Assembly (NCBI RefSeq): GCF_022458985.1
Contig: NC_061788.1
Coordinates: 1,360,326-1,424,325 of the forward strand
Direction: 5' to 3'
DNA: 64,000 bases
Origin: Mugil cephalus
Taxonomy: Eukaryota; Chordata; Actinopteri; Mugiliformes; Mugilidae
The notes beneath the pieces are model-generated. The model did not search any database. It worked only from the letters and a program-made list of their open reading frames with translations, and was not told the DNA's origin. The translations under genes and the position numbers were made by a program. Shown here piece after piece: positions 10,701 through 19,800 of the stretch. Position 1 is the first letter of the stretch. Every line of letters starts with the position of its first letter.

Positions 10701-11572
10701 TACCACTGCAAACAGGGCTTCATCCAGAGACACGCCCCCACCATCCGTTGCCGGGCCAACGGGCAGTGGGACACGCCCAAAGTCACCTGCACGAGCCGTG
10801 AGTGTCCAATAGTCACACAGAAAATAAACATTAATGAATTTACCACACATGCTTCCTTAAGTGGTGAACACATGTCAAACAATCAAATCTCTGTTATCTT
10901 TATTTATTATTAGTTATTATTTATTAGCAATTATGCAGAAGTCAGTTATCAATGATACAATCACCGTGGAGATAAACAAGTTTTTAATACGATTGGTTTT
11001 ACACCGAGGCAGGAAGCAATTAATCAAGAGAAGTCTCTATAATCTTTGTGCACTTTTGTAGAACATCAGAGCTGATTCAGACTCTTGTCAACATCATCAC
11101 ATTAGAAACATTAGGACACTTGTTCTTCTTCATGGTTCCTAATAAACCAGGTCAGAGGGGGACCTTGTAGACCACATTAGACCCTGATTAGACCTGAGGA
11201 TGGTTCCTGGATCTTCTCTGATTGGCTCAATGAAAACCACATGATAATAAACCTCAGTGAGAGGAACCAGGAACCACGTTACCACATGTGGTTCCTTATG
11301 GTCTCATAAATGGTGAAACTGACTCTGGTTTCTTCTCAGCCGCCACCTACCACAAGGCCCTCACCCTGCGACGCCGCTACAACCAGGACGCTCAGCAGAG
11401 CCGACACAGTCACCACCACCTCCGTCAGACCAAGGCTCAGGAGAAACTCCACCGGGACCAGGAGCAACAGAGCAACGGCTTCAACATCCTCCAGAGCATC
11501 TGGGACCAGGGCCGAGTCCAGCAGCCCCTCAGGGAGAAGAGGCAGCTAGCGGACCCGATGGGAGGACACTGA
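1620..11572 (+). CDS. vcan: Versican core protein, 3' portion (partial; 5' exons lie outside the window)
   Basis: Large chondroitin sulfate proteoglycan of the extracellular matrix, which binds hyaluronan at its N-terminus (not in this window) and matrix partners through its C-terminal G3 domain. Exons seen: 1620-1783, 2667-3475, 4256-4369, 4472-4585, 7941-8099, 8745-8827, 9954-10098, 10615-10797 and 11340-11572, about 666 residues. All junctions are GT-AG and phase-consistent except for a one-base surplus inside 2667-3475. Order: end of GAG-alpha, GAG-beta, EGF, calcium-type EGF, C-type lectin, CCP, basic tail. Versican rather than aggrecan, neurocan or brevican is supported by the NGKH motif at the GAG-alpha/GAG-beta junction, the lectin stretch [13 protein letters not shown], and the sushi stretch [20 protein letters not shown], which match versican as I recall it. 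The neighbour is hapln1, as in human. Whether this is the teleost vcana or vcanb copy cannot be told. Confidence 0.93.
2335..2530 (+). repeat. Dispersed repeat (copy 1 of 2) with a LINE-like 3' tail inside
   Basis: Shares catcaaaaatatatttt, then taatccatta, gtggaaagtagca and the ending cacaggacgtcc with 34745-34930. The segment at 2440-2475 (aatttcccccaatggggatcaataaagta) resembles the 3' tail common to teleost non-LTR retrotransposons, which is absent from the other copy and so may be a separate insertion. Confidence 0.6.
2667..3475 (+). CDS. vcan: vcan exon: short GAG-beta region with a net one-base frame disruption
   Basis: The acceptor is gatccag and the donor is G|gtacga. The first part reads [19 protein letters not shown], collinear with the start of mammalian GAG-beta, and runs into TGA at about 2832. 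The rest is open in the next frame from about 2779 to the donor and encodes a Thr/Ser/Pro/Asp/Glu-rich mucin-like stretch. It includes [15 protein letters not shown] at about 3013-3054, a good chondroitin sulfate attachment cluster. The exon is 809 nt, but its flanking phases (0 in, 1 out) need 3n+1, so one base is surplus or two are missing. The C5 run at 2813-2817 is the simplest site. At roughly 270 codons it is far shorter than mammalian GAG-beta (over 1,500 residues). Confidence 0.8.
4256..4369 (+). CDS. vcan: vcan exon: EGF-like module 1
   Basis: A 38-codon symmetrical phase 1-1 exon (ttgcag acceptor, gtaaat donor). It has six cysteines in EGF spacing, containing [21 protein letters not shown], then F, then TGRRC. 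It corresponds to the first EGF of versican G3. Confidence 0.93.
4472..4585 (+). CDS. vcan: vcan exon: calcium-binding EGF-like module 2
   Basis: A 38-codon phase 1-1 exon beginning [16 protein letters not shown], the classic calcium-binding EGF start (D-x-D-E plus the N/D hydroxylation-type pattern [10 protein letters not shown]). Its last residues [11 protein letters not shown] match versican EGF2. The intron separating it from EGF1 is only 102 bp. Confidence 0.94.
5439..5534 (+). repeat. (AGATCC)n hexanucleotide tandem repeat with an inverted start
   Basis: In the EGF2-lectin intron of vcan. It begins GGATCTGGATCTGGA, then switches after a seven-base spacer to the reverse complement AGATCCAGATCC repeated about 11 times, so it can fold back on itself. 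It creates a false Gly-Ser repeat ORF on the minus strand. Confidence 0.9.
6043..6486 (+). repeat. (GGAA)n purine-strand microsatellite, about 440 bp
   Basis: Nearly uninterrupted purines with GGAA/GAAGGAAA variants and a (GGGA)n block near 6237-6270. All long reading frames over it are repeat artefacts. The strand asymmetry (purine run in the sense strand of vcan) could form triplex or slow transcription. Confidence 0.95.
6634..6915 (+). repeat. Minisatellite, unit about 37 bp, 7 copies, in vcan intron
   Basis: Consensus starts AGGTCACATGGGTCCAGACC followed by CCCTCCACAATGTGGACCG. Units alternate between two variants (GTGGACCG and GTGGAACC), suggesting a higher-order dimer. All reading frames are open because of the repeat period, so the long ORFs here are not genes. 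Confidence 0.93.
7730..7768 (+). repeat. (TTCC)n microsatellite
   Basis: About ten TTCC units in the last 200 bp of the vcan EGF2-lectin intron. Followed by (CAAA)n at about 7797-7810. Confidence 0.9.
7941..8099 (+). CDS. vcan: vcan exon: C-type lectin domain, part 1
   Basis: A 53-codon phase 1-1 exon. It begins [20 protein letters not shown] and includes [20 protein letters not shown], the first half of the C-type lectin fold with its WIGL-preceding cysteines. The next exon continues the fold at [12 protein letters not shown]. The domain binds tenascins, fibulins and sulfated ligands in a calcium-dependent manner in lecticans. Confidence 0.95.
8745..8827 (+). CDS. vcan: vcan exon: C-type lectin domain, part 2
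   Basis: 83 nt, phase 1 in and phase 0 out. Encodes [19 protein letters not shown] then RWTDGRTL, including the WIGL core of the C-type lectin fold. Acceptor is gtgcag, donor gtgcgt. Confidence 0.94.
9954..10098 (+). CDS. vcan: vcan exon: C-type lectin domain, part 3 (calcium site)
   Basis: 145 nt, phase 0 in and phase 1 out. Encodes [19 protein letters not shown] then [19 protein letters not shown]. It holds the QPD and WND motifs that form calcium site 2 in C-type lectins. The lectin-type cysteines are intact. Confidence 0.95.
10615..10797 (+). CDS. vcan: vcan exon: sushi/CCP module
   Basis: A 61-codon phase 1-1 exon with four cysteines in CCP spacing ([26 protein letters not shown]). The segment [14 protein letters not shown] is a versican signature among lecticans. 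Confidence 0.95.
11340..11572 (+). CDS. vcan: vcan terminal exon: basic C-terminal tail
   Basis: It starts after ttctcag with [17 protein letters not shown], like the short basic tail of versican (mammals have SAYQRTYSMKY). At 77 codons it is about twice the mammalian tail. It is His/Arg/Gln-rich ([10 protein letters not shown]) and ends MGGH before TGA at 11570-11572. The extension is unusual and may be lineage-specific. Confidence 0.88.
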
Positions 11573-11638
11573 ACGGGGTTGTTTTTTTTAATTGTCCCTT
11601 TGTTTTTTTTATGATTTGCGTTCGGGCCTCTTGGGTCC

Positions 11639-11689
11639 AGAGCCACTGATAGACAGAGTGTAGATACTGAGCTGTCTATCAGTGGCTCT
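11639..11689 (+). other. Perfect 18-bp stem-loop in the vcan 3'UTR
   Basis: AGAGCCACTGATAGACAG at 11639-11656 is followed by a 15-nt loop and then its exact reverse complement at 11672-11689. Pairing does not extend cleanly outward (only a weak three-pair patch after an internal loop). It lies 67 nt after the vcan stop. It could be an RNA regulatory structure, a short miRNA-like hairpin or a fold-back insertion. Confidence 0.9.
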
Positions 11690-12854
11690 CAGAAGAACGA
11701 GGGAGATGATTTTCACCGACGTCCACAAACGCTCCACCATCTGAACCAGGCAGGATTTTAGTTTGTAAAGTCGACTCCTTGATTAAGTCTGTGAGGGTTC
11801 ATCCAGGTCACGGTATTTATCCAGGAAGGGTTTAAGAAATGCAACTGGACTCGTAGAGTTTTATATGAGAAGATGTTTTCTGGTTTCTTCTGAGTAGCTT
11901 CTCTGAATGTACTGAGTGAGACATGTCCACCTACAGCCGTTTCAGCCCCATTCACACCTTGAGACTGGAGCCTATGACTGATTCTGACGTTAATTTACAC
12001 CAGTCCAGTCAGTTTCTGATGGTTTAACCCACAGAGTTTTTATTTAACCCTCAACTTCCCTCCAGTCCCTTCGAACTGAAGAAGCTGCTCAGATGAAACA
12101 TGAACTTGTCCAGTTGCCTTTTTCAAACGCTTGTTGGAAACTCCTCGATTAATTTAGTCTGCCCCCGATTTACCTGTTTTAGCCATAGACTGTATATAAA
12201 CATGGACGCCACGTCTCCACTTCCATCTCATGACAAACAGGTTTTTACCCAGAATGCTATCGTTCATATGCTAGCATAGCGTGGTCTGCTAACGTTGGTC
12301 CAGCAGGAGCCAGGTTCTGTCCTAGTCTGGTCTGACTGGTTCAATCTTTTTCTACGTTATAACTGTGATGATGCTCGTGATTCTATGCAAACTCCATTTA
12401 GGAAACATAACAACAACATAAGCACAACCAGAAGTGGAGCAGCTCTGCTGATCTGACTTGGTCTTCAGGGTCTTTTTTTTATTTCAGCTACAGTAACGCG
12501 TTTTTTACCCTGATCTGATTGAATCGACACTGTTGTTGTTCTTCTTTCTGTAAACTCAGCTTCGACCCGGACGTCTCGGTTTCCTCCTCGTTTCTCCTCG
12601 TTAGGGCTCATTTCTACCGACTTCTCATCGAGATGTGTTTGTTTTTGTTGTTTTTCTGTTTTTTTTGTAAAGCTGTTTTCAGGCGGCGTTTTAGAGGGAG
12701 GCGTGTAGCACACAGAGGAGGCGTCAGATTGTTGTGAATGTGTGGTTGTGTGTGCTGAGACTATTAATCATAGGAGATATAATATAGATACTCTATGAAG
12801 CCATATGAATTTAACTTATTGTATCATTAAAACTATGAATGGACTGTGATATTA

Positions 12855-12860
12855 AATAAA
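12855..12860 (+). terminator. Candidate vcan poly(A) signal
   Basis: AATAAA with a downstream T/GT-rich region (ggtttttattttttattttttttgggtg from 12917). About 1.28 kb after the stop codon. Confidence 0.45.
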
Positions 12861-14715
12861 GTGAATTTGTTTAAGGACGACGTCCTCGCTGTCTGCAGGT
12901 TCTTGTCATGTCGTTGGTTTTTATTTTTTATTTTTTTGGGTGTTTTGGGACATTTTTAAGATGCATCATGTTAAGCAGCGTTAGCTTGTTAGCTAGAGAG
13001 AGAGAGCTCAACAAACGGTATCATAAGAAAACGTCTTCAACAGTTTGAGAACATGTTAGAGTTGGAGACCAACTTCCTCACACACAGATATTTAATGTTT
13101 TTGTATTTCTTGTAATTTATGACCTGTACTGCAACCTGCCACTAGGGGGCGATAAGATAGTTTATTAGCCTAGTAGCTAGAAGAAATGAAAATGTTTCTC
13201 TTGGGAACAGTCGGATCTGTTTGGAGGCGGAGCAACATAAAATCTTATTTGTCGATATTTTCTTTTACCAGCTATTGAGGGAAATATTTGTCTCTTTAGC
13301 CGCTAAATGCTAACATGCTAATCGTGCCAGTGGCAGATTAACAGCAGATGAAGAGGAGGAGGATGATGATGGAATAAAACTGCGTCAACAAATACAGTCA
13401 CACAAATGAGAAATGTTGATTCGTTTGGCTCCAAAAAATGATGAAAAGTCTCAGAATGATCATTTAAATATCATGAATGGCGTCAATCTGCAGATGCATT
13501 GTTTGTTCCATCAGATTAGATTATCTGAGTGATTTGAGTGTTGGAGCTAATAAAAAGCAGATTATGAGGAAACATTTAGCTGCGATGAAGACGTTTTCTT
13601 GCGTTGGTCTCTCGGCCTCTCGGACTCAATATCAACTGCTTCTGATTATTATCACGTTCTCGCTTCATGTTTCGCTGCAGATCTGGAATCTGTTCTTCCA
13701 TCCGTGGAAAAGAGGAAATGTGAAACAAGAACACAGCTTCAACTCACTTCACCAGATTATTTTTATTCGAATGCTTTTACCTTCTGTTCATGTTTATTGT
13801 GGATGTGTTTTTGTTTTTTTACTGTATCAGTGGCACATGAGTGTATTTTTCCTGTAATCACTGTAAATCTGTTCATCCATCATGTCACATTAATGCATCA
13901 ACTATTGTCTGAGTAGTCGAACTTTTCCCAATAAATTCTCTTCAAACACAATGACGACGTATTTAAACACGAGATCTATGAATGAAAATCACATTTTAAA
14001 CTTTTAATAAATAATAAATTCCAATAAACATTCAGACTTTACTGAGAGTAATTAGGAAAAATGTTTTATTTTTTATTATCTTAATGTCACTTCAGATACA
14101 GAGTCAACGCTGATACTCACTCAGCAGAGTAGGATGCTAACCACTGCTAATGGTTGCTAATAGAATAATCAAACATGATTGGTTGGTTGGATTCTCCTTG
14201 TGGCTCCGCCCTCATTAGTCTCACCTGTGTCTCGTTAACTCCTCTGCCCAGGTGTGTGTATATATATTGTTATGGGTAGAGGTGGGTTGGAAGCTCCGCC
14301 CCCTGATCCACCTGGATTGAGTGCATTTGAACTCGTTGCACAGCTGCAGCCGATCAGCCTGGTTAGGTTATAAAAGCAGAATGAGTCCAGCAGCTCAGAT
14401 GTGTGAGTGACACCGGAGGGTAAACACCTTCAGTTTGCTCTCTCGGTTGTGTGTTGTGTGTGTTGTGTGTTGTTGTGGCATCTTTATTTTGTGAAGAGGG
14501 TTTATTTTCCACTAACATCCAAACAGAAAACCTTCCTCCCAGTGACTCCTTGTTTTCTGTTTTTTGGGTCTTTCTTTGTTCATCTGTTCTTTTGACAGAT
14601 TTAGTTTGTGAGTTTGACTTTATCGTCTTTTAGACCCAAAAAGACCCAGTTCCATTATTTCTTGTTAGTTTCCCCATTGTGACCTCAGTTTGTGATTTTG
14701 TTTGGGGGGAAACGT

Positions 14716-14751
<36 letters not shown>

Positions 14752-14801
14752 CCTCATTTAAAGGATTAAAATCCTCAAAATGATTTTTCTTGCACCTCAT
14801 C
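12861..14801. other. Intergenic DNA between vcan and the tRNA cluster
   Basis: No coding exon or RNA gene recognised. A CTCF-like motif (CCACTAGGGGGCGA, 13 of 14 consensus positions) lies at 13139-13152. Another AATAAA at about 13930 could serve vcan. Confidence 0.6.
14720..14748 (+). repeat. (AT)n microsatellite
   Basis: About 14 TA units, 55 bp upstream of the first tRNA-Tyr gene. Confidence 0.95.
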
Positions 14802-14888
14802 CCTTCGATAGCTCAGCGGTAGAGCGGAGGACTGTAGAAGGAAAACATGGATATCCTTAGGTCGCTGGTTCAAATCCGGCTCGAAGGA
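14802..14888 (+). tRNA. tRNA-Tyr(GTA) with 15-nt intron
   Basis: Acceptor stem CCTTCGA/TCGAAGG with discriminator A. A box TAGCTCAGCGG, B box GGTTCAAATCC. Anticodon GTA at 14834-14836, intron at 14838-14852 (after the canonical position 37), anticodon stem GAGGA/TCCTT. No run of four T follows within about 40 nt, so transcription termination is less clear than for the second copy. Confidence 0.93.
14838..14852 (+). other. tRNA-Tyr intron (copy 1)
   Basis: Sequence aaggaaaacatggat lies between anticodon-loop positions 37 and 38, the fixed intron place of eukaryotic nuclear tRNA-Tyr. In copy 2 the intron differs (agagacaacatggac-like), while the mature tRNA sequence is kept. Confidence 0.85.
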
Positions 14889-15263
14889 GAACTTTATATT
14901 TCCCTCTTTAAACTTGAAGCAAAGATTGTTAATTAGACAAATCACTCTGGAGGCAGCTAAGCATTTGAAGTGGAGCCACTGTTTATAGTTTCCTTTGCTA
15001 CGTTACTTATTAGTACTAGTAGTATTTATGTACTATTACTTATTTATGTAGCTTCTGGACGTCTTTTGTCCCTTCAGCAGTCAGACTCTTTAACATGAGG
15101 TTTTCTTAGCTCCGCTGTTAGCACTTTAAAGATTCTGTACCGTCTCCATTTTCCCACAAGGTTTTATTGAGTTTTAATCTGCATTAATTACTTTTTAATG
15201 TTCCTGTGACTAATCAAGGCCCTGGAGTAAAATGTAAACACATGGTACAAAGGAAAGTAGATG

Positions 15264-15335
15264 TGGAGGATCAGGCATCCATCCCGCTACCTCTCACATG
15301 CTAAGCGAGCGCTCTACCATCTGAGCTAATCCCCC
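15264..15335 (-). pseudogene. tRNA-Ala(AGC) relic, T-arm damaged
   Basis: Read on the minus strand it starts GGGGGATTAGCTCAGATGG and keeps the anticodon AGC. Compared with the intact gene at 16385-16457 it has lost one base in the T stem, and the B-box GATCGATGCC has become GATGGATGCC. The T stem cannot pair fully. It is probably not a working tRNA gene. Confidence 0.8.
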
Positions 15336-15986
15336 GTATTAAGTTAGATCAACATGCAGCAAGCAGACCCACCTACAGACACTAACACCAGGGCTGAACA
15401 TTACAGTCACTTTCACATCAAGAGGAAAACACAGGTCAGTTCATGTCAAACAACCCTGGTTTTTATCAGCTCAGCTTCAATGTAAACAGAATCGCTGATG
15501 TAGCTGCCTGTCACATTCTGATTTTATCTGACTGTATCATTGTAGAAGCTCCAGCTCAAAAACAGAGTTAAGTTTTGTTCTACTACAATAACAACTGAGC
15601 TCTGGAGGGCAGAGATTATTATTTTTTTTTTAATCCAGTCAAACAAATCAAATGTGTTGTTACTTGATCATTAATGAAGCTCGTAGTTGAATTAGTCCTA
15701 CGTCATGCTTGGGAAATCGCACAGATCGGGGAATGCATGTGTGACTGTGTATTATATGCAGCTTGTATAGTGGTATCGCACACTTTATGATCATTGCAGC
15801 GCACTGACAAAACCATGAGATCCACGAGCCGCTCTGCATCTGAGGAGAAGAGGAGATTCGGTGGTTTGAAAACCAAACGCGAGTCGACCTGAGACTTTTG
15901 ATGTGAAAGGGTTGTAAGAGATATATTGAGATATAATCTGCAATAAAAATAAGTTCACACCTCCACATGTTGCTCCATCTTAATAT

Positions 15987-16021
15987 GGGGGATTATCTAA
16001 ATGGTAGAGCGCTCGCTTAGC
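15987..16021 (+). pseudogene. tRNA-Ala 5'-half fragment
   Basis: GGGGGATTATCTAAATGG then TAGAGCGCTCGCTTAGC, matching the first half of tRNA-Ala(AGC) with two lost bases. It joins directly to tttcctttgta, which in the other copies lies beyond the 3' end of the tRNA, so the 3' half was removed by an internal deletion. The upstream flank (cacatgttgctccatcttaata) is an inverted copy of the flank of the 15264-15335 relic. Confidence 0.8.
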
Positions 16022-16384
16022 TTTCCTTTGTAGCACGCGTTTTGGATGAACCAACACACTGACAACTTTTAAACTTCCTTAAAGAAGCTAGAAACTTGTG
16101 ATTAAAATCCGCAATACGACTGTTTAGTAGTTTTGTAAAATGCTGCAGTGTTTTAAGAGATTTATGCAGAAAAAAATATATCAGTTCAGTTTTTATAGCT
16201 TTATTGTAGAAATGGACATTTTTGTCCTTAATGGCTAAAGAGAGCAGTATTAGTACATTTACACTGTGCTGCCATAAACAGTTTGTTCTGTGTCATTTTC
16301 CCACGAGGATCAGTTGTGTTTTATGTAATGTTCCTGTAACTACTACAGTATAATGTAAACATGTGTTCCAAATGAAAGAGGATG

Positions 16385-16457
16385 TGGAGGATGCGGGCAT
16401 CGATCCCGCTACCTCTCGCATGCTAAGCGAGCGCTCTACCATTTGAGCTAATCCCCC
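16385..16457 (-). tRNA. tRNA-Ala(AGC)
   Basis: 73 nt on the minus strand. The acceptor stem GGGGGAT/ATCCTCC closes with one G-U, the D-arm is TAGCTCAAATGG, the anticodon stem-loop is CTCGC-TTAGCAT-GCGAG, the T-arm is GCGGG-ATCGATG-CCCGC and the discriminator is A. It agrees with vertebrate tRNA-Ala(AGC). No T4 run immediately follows the 3' end. Confidence 0.94.
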
Positions 16458-16585
16458 ATATTAAACCAGTTAAACATGCGGCTAACGGACACATTAAAGA
16501 TTCAATAATGGCCAGAGACTCACGGTGTGACAGAGGGTTGTACTTTTTTCAGAAGGTGTCAAGAATCCAGGTGTTTAGATGCAGT

Positions 16586-16650
16586 CAGGAATGATTCCCA
16601 CCACCACTCACATGCTGAGGTAGCGCTCTGCCATTCAAGCTAACTGGACC
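16586..16650 (-). pseudogene. Eroded tRNA relic (tRNA-Ala-like)
   Basis: On the minus strand, TTAGCTTGAATGGCAGAGCG then CTACCTCAGCATGTGAGTGG resembles the D-arm to anticodon arm of the tRNA-Ala in this cluster, with about one change in five positions. Acceptor and T arms are unrecognisable. Confidence 0.5.
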
Positions 16651-16747
16651 ATTAATTCACCACTCTGAAAATGGCTAATCATTGTATCCCTGGTCCTTAT
16701 ACCAAGCTCTGGCTAATAAACACCATCTGCCTGAAGATGGAGCATCA

Positions 16748-16834
16748 CCTTCGATAGCTCAGCGGTAGAGCGGAGGACTGTAGAGAGACAACATGGACAT
16801 CCTTAGGTCGCTGGTTCAAATCCGGCTCGAAGGA
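16748..16834 (+). tRNA. tRNA-Tyr(GTA) with 15-nt intron (copy 2)
   Basis: Same 87-nt layout as copy 1 and an identical mature sequence by eye. The intron differs at several positions. It is followed by a T5 run at 16837-16841, a proper RNA polymerase III terminator, so this is the better candidate for an expressed gene. About 60 nt of 3' flank beyond the tRNA (cactctggaggcagc) is shared with copy 1, showing that the unit was duplicated. Confidence 0.95.
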
Positions 16835-19800
16835 GATTTTTGTCTTTTCCCTTGTTCAAAAACGATTATTAATCAGACAAACCACTCTGGAGGCAGCAGA
16901 ATGATTGAGGGGGAGCCATTGTTGTCTCAGTGATCAGATCACTGTTGAGTTTGAGTTTTAACGATGACTCCCAGGCTCTGACCAACTCTAAACCCGGGAA
17001 TAGTTCGGATACTCAGCTACAGTTGGGAACGCATTGTTTTGTGCAGATTTTTGGGGGCGGGGCTTCATGTTTAAATTCTCTCCATCAGTTGAAACTGTCC
17101 TCATAATGAAATCCAGATGTCACCTGATTCTGATAGAAGTGGCCTTGCCAGGCTACAAGCTCCAAGCTGCTGGTTTTATCCTGATCGGCTGAGGCCTGTC
17201 CAGCTGCTCCAGCCTCTCAGAGAAAACACCGTCACCAGCAGCATGCCGTCACTGGCCTCATAAAGCCGTCCTTTACTTTGGCAGCACGTCGTGTTTGAAA
17301 GCAGCACCATGAATGGCCTCGGTGTTTCTGCTGGGAAAACAGCTCCCCGCCCTTTGGAAACATGTCGAACACATTACTGCATCGCCCGGGAACTACACCT
17401 CTGCAAACAGCCGTCCTGAGTCCGGACTTAAACCTTCTCAGACTTCTCCTGAGCTGCTGAACTCAGTGACGCTGGTAAAAAGAGACGGAGGCGGTCGTGG
17501 TTTATCTACTGTTTTATTGTCCTTTTGTCTTTGGGTCCCCGAAGGTTTCCTTCAACGCTGCAGTTATTAACAAGGCAGTCAGACAATACACAACATAAAA
17601 CACGTTTCTCTTAAGTTTCTTCAAATCTTTTTTTTTTACATATTTATTTTTGGAAAATACAGTTGTTTTATTTTCATTCTTTCACAAGAAGATTGGTTCC
17701 ACTTATCAGGCGCAGCATCGACCAAACTTATCTCCTAATCTACGTTAATCTTCGGTATGAATCTGCAGCTCTACATCTTTTTAATTTTAACAGGTCTTAA
17801 TTCATACACAACCTGAAATATGTTCATTCTTAAGGTGTTATGAGTCGGGTACGTTTGTGCATTTGTGAAAACATTTCAGGGATAGAAAAGGAACAAGTTC
17901 AGTTTTGCAGAAGACTTTTGTTTTAATCGTAATAAGACTCTCAGGTCTGTGGCGAGTCTAGCACCTTAGCGGTGATACAGCTACAACACATGAACGGACG
18001 TCCGACACTTGTAGCTACACGATGGGTGCAAAGAAGAAGCCATGACAGCTCCTCTAACCTCCTGAGACCCAAGCATTTGTTTGGAATGCATCTTGAGATT
18101 AAGATATTTAGGTATTTGGGATCAGCTGGACCTAAGAAGTATTAAAAATAAGCATCATCTTTGAACTGGAAGTAGTTTTTGAAGAAAAATTCTGTGAATT
18201 ATTTCACTGTACATTACAATTTAAGTCACCAATGCAGTGATAAAGTGTATTGACCCTTCACTGCCAGTAGATGGCAGAAAACAGTGTCTCCTTATGAGGA
18301 CAACAGGTCTAAATGAAGCAGAATAAGAAGCTGCAACAAACCTAAAACATAACGTCCCCATATGAGGACGGCGGGTCTCAGAAGGTTAAAGTGAATCCCA
18401 AAGCATGTGGAGCTCCCCCTGGTGGTTGGCTGCAGTACAGGTTGTATAAGCCCCACATCAACTAATCACATGTTACATCTTTAACATGTTTTATAAACGG
18501 TTGATGCTCGTCCCAAGGAAACTTTACAGTGCGATGCACCATGATCCTACACCAGGAACTAGTCTGGACCAACTGGGACTGTCAATGTGCAGCCATGACA
18601 CCGTACATTATTCTCGTATCGTATGTTTTCCATCTGCTGGTACATGTACTAGATGTTAAAACACAACATCTGTGCATTAGTTTTCTTAGTGGGAGTTGGT
18701 TTTGCTGTCGACTAATCAGACGTCCCTAGACTTTCTTTGACCGGATGGGTTATATGATCTTCTACAAGATGTGTACACTTAAAACCCCCGGTGAAAACAT
18801 GCCTCGGGGATCCTGATCTGTGCAGTGAGCTTGATGGACATTAACACCTTACATGGAAGAGGCCATTAGCGCTAGCATGCAGGAATTCGCTGGTGTTGTG
18901 CGTGTATTGTGTTTCCGTCTCATTCAGCAGCCTGGTGCAGGTTGGCTGGAGGCCCGTGGGGTCCGGGGGGTGATCTCAGTCCTGCGGAGCTCAGATAGAG
19001 ATCAGGGCGCCGGAGGCTGCCAGGAACACCGAGCTCAGTCAGGGTCTGGCTTCACGCCGAGGGTGACTTCAGCTCAGGGAGTCGGTCACAAACACTCCAC
19101 TTATCGGGAATGACAGGTATAGGACCCATGTAAGGTCGTCTAGGTGGAGATGTGAAGGAAACTAGAGGGAGATGAGATGGAGATATTCTCATTCCCTTTA
19201 AGAAACTACAGTATTTGTATCAAAAATAGTAGTTTATGGAGCTACGTGGAGAGATATATAGGTATATAGATAGATAGGGAGGCTAGGTCTACCGTGTGCT
19301 CGCTGAAGCTACGTCATGCTCTGAAATTCAAGCCAAACAGCGCTACGCTAACACAGAGTTTACTCATGCCAGGCGCTTTGTGTTGCTGCTGCTGCTCAGG
19401 AGGCTTCTCTCCTCTTTAAGCTTCTAAATGTTCAGTGCAAAACGTGTTATTGTTTCATGTAAACCGAAGAGATTTGGATCGTTTGGCCAGAAAGTCAAAA
19501 AAAGTCAAACATTTCTACAGTATATCCAAAAAAAAACAACAAAAACCCAACAGTAATATTAATCATAATAAATTCAGTAACAGATTTCTTTAGATCATCA
19601 CGTCCTACATAGAAAACATAAACTTCTAATTCATTTTAGGCGATTTGTATAAAAACGTAAAATACCGGACGTTGGGGGCGGAGGACCAGTCGTAGCACCT
19701 TGTTAGGACGTGGACAGAGATCGGTTTAGTTGTTTTCTGCTCGTCCTCGATGAGCGATGAAGATGAGTTCTCTCTCTTCATCTCGTTGTTTCGTTCCAGA

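Larger units (their letters stand above)
11573..12860 (+). other. vcan: vcan 3'UTR (likely)
   Basis: Noncoding sequence after the vcan stop. It contains a perfect hairpin at 11639-11689, a dispersed fish repeat near 12184-12215, and a poly(A) signal AATAAA at 12855-12860 followed by GT-rich DNA. The true end could be further downstream (another AATAAA near 13930). Confidence 0.55.
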
